From contig DASYXT010000111.1 of assembly GCA_035934555.1 (NCBI GenBank), positions 1-64,000 of the forward strand: a stretch of 64,000 bases of DNA. The letters run 5' to 3'. Position 1 is the stretch's first letter, and each line of letters starts with the position of its first letter. The notes beneath the pieces are model-generated. The model saw nothing but the letters and a program-made list of their open reading frames with translations, made no database searches and was not told the origin of the DNA. Position numbers and translations under genes: made by a program. This document shows positions 60,605 to 64,000 of this stretch, piece by piece. This DNA is from DASYXT01 sp035934555 (GTDB lineage Bacteria > Verrucomicrobiota > Verrucomicrobiia > Limisphaerales > UBA8199).

Positions 60605-63076
60605 TTACGGCCCCATTGCGACGGAGTTGGCTCCGCCCTTCAGCGGCTGTTCCTTGCCCTGCCAGACGAAGACGCCGGTGATAGTTGGCGGCAGCTCAAC
60701 TGTCCCTTCGCACCGCTGGCCTTGAAATTTCAAATCGAGGGAAATGAAACCATCCGGATGCGGCATGCGCGAGACAATTTGGGGCAATTTGCCAGGAAGC
60801 GGCGCGATGCGGACGGTGCGGAAGCCGGGTGAGGCAGGGCGAACTCCGGCAACACTGGCGTGCAAGTGGAACAACGGATGACTGCCCCAGGCGTGGCAAT
60901 CCGAGCGTGTGTTGCCGGGCATTTCGACCGGCGTCTTGAGCCCCTGCTTCACCAGGTCCTTCCAGAAATTCATGCGTTCGATAATCAGATCGCCGCGGCC
61001 AAACTTTTGAAAGGTCTCCAGCAGGTAAAAGCTGAAATAGATGGTGGTGCGTTTGAGGTCCGGTGCCTGCAACAATTGCTCGAAACAGCGTTGGGCCTGG
61101 GGGCCGGTCACGGTATCTGAGAGCAGCGCCAGACATTGCGCATGCTCGCTGAACTGGTCATGAGCCAGGTTATCGGCGATGAGCCCGCGCGAATCGTCCC
61201 AGAACTTTCGCCGGACGGCAGAAGCGGTGCGTTGCGCGCGTTGGCGCAGCCGCTGGGCCAGCAGCGGTTCGCCGAGCGAATCCTCGACCTCGGCCGATTT
61301 CTGCAGCGCATAAACGTAGAGCAGGTTATTCAACGCCGAGACGCCGTGTTCACCATCGGGGGCGTAGCCGGTTTTCCATTGCGGCACCCAATCCATAAAC
61401 GACCAGCCCGGCAGGTCCTCCAGCAGCCCGTCGGAGTTGAGGTAGGGTGGGAACTCCTCGAGCATCGAGCGCAACCCGAGCGCGCGGGCTTTCACGAAAG
61501 CCGGGTCGTTGTGCCAGAAGGCGTAATCGTTGAGCATGAGCGCCCAAATCAGCGAAAAAGTGGGCGAGAGTTGCGGCAGGTACGCCGGGTAGCGCTCGTT
61601 GACAAAACCCCAGTTGCGACGGGAGAAATCGAACAATTCAATGGCGCGCTTCACCAGGCGATCATCGCGGGTCATCACTGACGTGGTGAGCAGTTCCAGG
61701 CGTGTATCGCCGTCGTACATCAACTGCTCGTAATACGGGCAGTCCATGTAGGTCTCGTGGGCGCACATTTGGATGCCGCGCACGGCCAGATTGATCACCC
61801 CGCCCAGTGCCGGATCGCCGGCATCGAAACGGCTCTCGTTCTCGTAGGGGTACCGGCTCTCGTCCAGGCCGAGCCGGTGGACGGTCAAAGGTTTGGCAGC
61901 GGTCTTAATTGACACCAGGCACCAGCGGCCGGCTCGCCACCAGAGGGTCGAGAATTTCTGGTGCGCCGCGCCGCCCGGCAGGAACGTATCGGTCATGCCG
62001 TGAAAGGTTTTACCGATGAACTCATCCCGGTTGCCTTTGGCATCCGACCCGGGCAGATAAAGCGACTCAGCCCAGGCCCAGGTGATCGTGGCGCCAGCGC
62101 CCCCGCTGACCTCGCATTCCGGATACGCGCAATAATAATTCCCCAGGTCCCAGAGCAGAAACCGTTCGCTGTTGGCGGGGACTTCCACGGCCGCGCCGCC
62201 ACCGATCACTGTTTGCCATTGGGACAAGGCAGGGTCTTGCGCCTGCTCGGGACTTATCAGGGCCTTTGCCTCAAGCAATGTATTGCCGGCGGCCATCGCT
62301 TTGCCGGGCGCTAGTTCCCGGTCAATCTGGTCGGGCAACCGCGTCGGAAAGAGTTTCCAGCCCGCGACACTTTCGCCGTAGGGATTTCCGTGAATGGGGC
62401 CGCGAACAATTTCGGCTTTGCGGTAGTCGCCTTCTTTCCACTGAGGCCCGCAATCGCGGGCCGTCAATTGCGCGCCGATAAAGAATACTCCACGCGTGAA
62501 GTCGTAACCTTCCAGCCGCGCGACTTCCCACGAGGCCTTGCCGGTGGTCAACTGCGCATCATAAGGACCTTCGGCCTTAAGGATAAAGCCGCCGCGCCAG
62601 GAGAGCTGGGCCACTGGTTGGTCGGGACCGATGCTCCAGACCAGCGCTTCGAGCCGGTGCCTGCCCGGGGAGAGGTCCAGATCGTAAGTGGCATAGGACC
62701 AATGCTCGACGTCGCCGCGGTCCGGGCCGCGCGCGATGCGTTGCCCATCGAGAAACAATTCGAAGCGCTCATCGGCACTGACGTGGATGCGCACGGTCGA
62801 ATTGGTAACGTCGAAACCTTTGCGGAACCGCAGCAAAACCGGCTCGCGCCAGCCGCTGGAGAAAAACTCGGCATGGGCAGGTTCGTGCCGGCCCGGGTGC
62901 TCGGGGTACCAGATCCACGCCGCTTGGTCGATGGGCTGAACCGGGTCGATGCCGGTGTTGCCCAGGTAAAGGCGTTGCGGCAGGAAGACTTTTGTGACGG
63001 ATGGGTGCGTGCCGTCGGCGGCCGCGGCACCCAAGGCGATAAGGACGGCAAGCAAACAGAGGCAGGCGGTGCGCAT
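60605..63076 (-). CDS. Alpha-L-rhamnosidase-like enzyme (GH78 group)
   Basis: 823 residues. Signal peptide LLAVLIALGAAAADG. An N-terminal beta domain (WIWYPEHPGRHEPAHAEFF, RIHVSADERFELFLDGQRIA) is the GH78 N-domain. The (alpha/alpha)6 catalytic part has CAHETYMDCPYYEQLMYDGD, a variant of the family's DCPQRDER-x-GWTGD block, with YYEQLMYDGD in place of RDERxGWTGD. NTRSDCHAWGSHPLFHL near the C-terminus is also family-typical. Substrate could be rhamnose in rhamnogalacturonan or another sugar; the variant motif leaves specificity open. First gene of a two-gene operon with the GH29 fucosidase. Confidence 0.85.
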   Translation of the reverse strand: MRTACLCLLAVLIALGAAAADGTHPSVTKVFLPQRLYLGNTGIDPVQPIDQAAWIWYPEHPGRHEPAHAEFFSSGWREPVLLRFRKGFDVTNSTVRIHVSADERFELFLDGQRIARGPDRGDVEHWSYATYDLDLSPGRHRLEALVWSIGPDQPVAQLSWRGGFILKAEGPYDAQLTTGKASWEVARLEGYDFTRGVFFIGAQLTARDCGPQWKEGDYRKAEIVRGPIHGNPYGESVAGWKLFPTRLPDQIDRELAPGKAMAAGNTLLEAKALISPEQAQDPALSQWQTVIGGGAAVEVPANSERFLLWDLGNYYCAYPECEVSGGAGATITWAWAESLYLPGSDAKGNRDEFIGKTFHGMTDTFLPGGAAHQKFSTLWWRAGRWCLVSIKTAAKPLTVHRLGLDESRYPYENESRFDAGDPALGGVINLAVRGIQMCAHETYMDCPYYEQLMYDGDTRLELLTTSVMTRDDRLVKRAIELFDFSRRNWGFVNERYPAYLPQLSPTFSLIWALMLNDYAFWHNDPAFVKARALGLRSMLEEFPPYLNSDGLLEDLPGWSFMDWVPQWKTGYAPDGEHGVSALNNLLYVYALQKSAEVEDSLGEPLLAQRLRQRAQRTASAVRRKFWDDSRGLIADNLAHDQFSEHAQCLALLSDTVTGPQAQRCFEQLLQAPDLKRTTIYFSFYLLETFQKFGRGDLIIERMNFWKDLVKQGLKTPVEMPGNTRSDCHAWGSHPLFHLHASVAGVRPASPGFRTVRIAPLPGKLPQIVSRMPHPDGFISLDLKFQGQRCEGTVELPPTITGVFVWQGKEQPLKGGANSVAMGP

Positions 63077-63309
63077 GAACGCAGTTCAGCGGAAGCGCCT
63101 GCGGAAGACAATGGGAAATTCAACGGCACGTACGCCTCTTCACGCCTCTTCACGCCTCTACGCGTGGTGGACGCCAGGAACTATTCAGAACTCAACAGAA
63201 GCAAACAAAGCGTCAATCCGGGTCGCTGGCCCGTAGCTGCACGGAATAGAGTAGGATATGGTGCTGTGTTGACGTTGCACGGAGGCCAAATCGGCCTTAG
63301 TCTTACATA
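63077..63309. other. Divergent control region, GH78 operon/toxin-antitoxin
   Basis: Holds a three-unit tandem repeat of ACGCCTCTTC-like 10-mers (63132-63160) upstream of the rhamnosidase, and GGCC-AAATC-GGCC symmetry near 63284-63297. No gene. Confidence 0.35.
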
Positions 63310-63320
63310 ATGCGTAAGAC
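63300..63320 (+). promoter_or_regulatory. Inverted repeat, candidate antitoxin operator
   Basis: GTCTTAC (63300-63306) and GTAAGAC (63314-63320), perfect 7-bp arms with a 7-base spacer, ending seven bases before the antitoxin start at 63328. Toxin-antitoxin operons usually repress themselves at such sites. Confidence 0.5.
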
Positions 63321-63327
63321 AGGACAG

Positions 63328-63576
63328 ATGTCACTGAGCATTCGGTTGCCGGCGGCAGAGCATTCAGCCCTATGCGCCAAAAAGAACCGCAGTGCGTGGG
63401 TGAGGAATGCGATAAATGAGAAGCTACAGCGCGAGGCGGCTCACCCGGCCACGCCGCAGACAGCGCTGGGCCGTAAGTTATTGGCTGCCCGGGCGGAGTA
63501 TCAAAGGGCTGGTGGGCGGCTGCTCTCGCTCGACGAAGTATGCCAGGAGGTGGCTGCTCGGAGAGGCGAGCAATGA
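63328..63576 (+). CDS. Ribbon-helix-helix antitoxin (VapB-like)
   Basis: 82 residues. ATG 63328 has AGGA close upstream; ATG 63310 would lie inside the inverted repeat and has no ribosome site. The start MSLSIRLPAAEHSALCAKKN followed by RSAWVRNAINEKL is a ribbon-helix-helix DNA-binding fold. The remainder, with LLAARAEYQRAGGRLLSLDE, would wrap the toxin. It overlaps the toxin start by four bases. Probably forms a toxin-antitoxin pair with it. Confidence 0.7.
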   Translation: MSLSIRLPAAEHSALCAKKNRSAWVRNAINEKLQREAAHPATPQTALGRKLLAARAEYQRAGGRLLSLDEVCQEVAARRGEQ

Positions 63577-63974
63577 AGCGCACCTACCTGGATAGTTCTG
63601 TACTCATTCAAGCTGTTCAAGGTGTGGATGGCGAAAAAACGGCGAGGCTGCTGGAAGACGCCGAACGCGAGTTTGTCGCGGCGACTTTTCTAAAGCTCGA
63701 ATTGCTGCCCCAACCAACCTTCCACAAACGCAAGGCCGAGTTGGAGTTCCTGCAGGCTTTCTTTGAGAGGGTGACGGAATGGCGCCAGGCCGATGAAGTT
63801 TTGGTGACCGCCGCTTTGACTGAGGCCAAGTCGGTTCCCTTGAGCGCTGTGGACGCCATCCATGTTGCCGCCGCAAAAGCGCTCATGTGTGACGAGTTTA
63901 TCACGGCTGAGAAACCTGGTAAACCGCTGCACAAGGTCAAAAACCTTAAGGTCCGCTTCCTTCCGAGCGTTTAG
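63573..63974 (+). CDS. PIN-domain toxin (VapC-like ribonuclease)
   Basis: 133 residues. Start ATG 63573 overlaps the antitoxin stop; an upstream frame start at 63540 is inside the antitoxin. YLDSSVLIQAV holds the first acidic residue (Asp-7). FLKLELLPQPTF and SAVDAIHVAAAKA, then DEFITAEKPGKPL, supply the other acidic residues of a PIN active site. VapC-type proteins cut RNA, often tRNA. The gene is complete in the window. Confidence 0.8.
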   Translation: MKRTYLDSSVLIQAVQGVDGEKTARLLEDAEREFVAATFLKLELLPQPTFHKRKAELEFLQAFFERVTEWRQADEVLVTAALTEAKSVPLSAVDAIHVAAAKALMCDEFITAEKPGKPLHKVKNLKVRFLPSV

Positions 63975-64000
63975 CGATTCCTTGAGTCTGCGGGTGGCGG

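Overview
The window looks like chromosome of a moderately GC-rich, aerobic, heterotrophic bacterium. I favour the phylum Verrucomicrobiota, near the Pedosphaera/Limisphaera group. This is inference from several traits seen together: an alternative complex III plus caa3 oxidase operon, a PEP-CTERM protein, many secreted glycoside hydrolases, a TAT-exported Gfo/Idh/MocA protein, three secreted proteins with a similar C-terminal module ending in an aromatic/basic motif, and many intergenic inverted repeats. No 16S or marker-gene search could be run.

Layout. 1-255: edge of a DUF6788-type gene, read leftward, with a perfect 28-bp palindrome just upstream. 682-2073: exported oxidoreductase. 2151-7087: a tight leftward operon hemE-hemN-hemG-hemH covering uroporphyrinogen III to protoheme, with a good sigma-70-like promoter. 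7305-12798: a secreted hydrolase-like protein, purA, a PEP-CTERM protein and an MFS transporter. 12922-26125: a rightward respiratory operon of about 13 kb, made of a 56-residue small protein, actABCDEF (alternative complex III), a conserved single-span protein, a SCO-type copper chaperone, and coxB (with a fused cytochrome c), coxA, coxC and coxD. 26198-31497: small membrane, PRC-barrel, TIM-barrel, YkgJ-like and unknown genes. 31550-36373: a disaccharide-type MFS transporter divergent from a DPE2-type 4-alpha-glucanotransferase. 36370-45747: malic enzyme, valS, citramalate synthase, a CvpA-family protein and an M50/CBS protease. 45948-46024: initiator tRNA-fMet.

46194-56986 is a starch/alpha-glucan locus: a GH13 amylase, a protein with four starch-binding-like repeats, a second GH13 enzyme, and a two-component pair (beta-propeller sensor kinase plus NarL-type regulator). 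A 15-bp word is shared upstream of the first two genes. 57028-58759: PiT phosphate permease with its DUF47 partner. 58873-63076: a GH78-like rhamnosidase and GH29 fucosidase operon. 63328-63974: a VapBC-like toxin-antitoxin pair.

The parts fit together metabolically. The heme operon supplies the many hemes of complex III and the oxidase. The starch locus, glucanotransferase and sugar transporter form an alpha-glucan uptake and processing route. The GH29/GH78 pair suggests fucose- or rhamnose-containing polysaccharides as further food. No CRISPR array, rRNA, prophage or intact insertion sequence was seen. The features most worth follow-up are the 28-bp palindrome, the roughly 196-bp nested inverted-repeat element upstream of valS, the shared upstream word in the starch locus, the purA leader hairpin, and several odd domain combinations.
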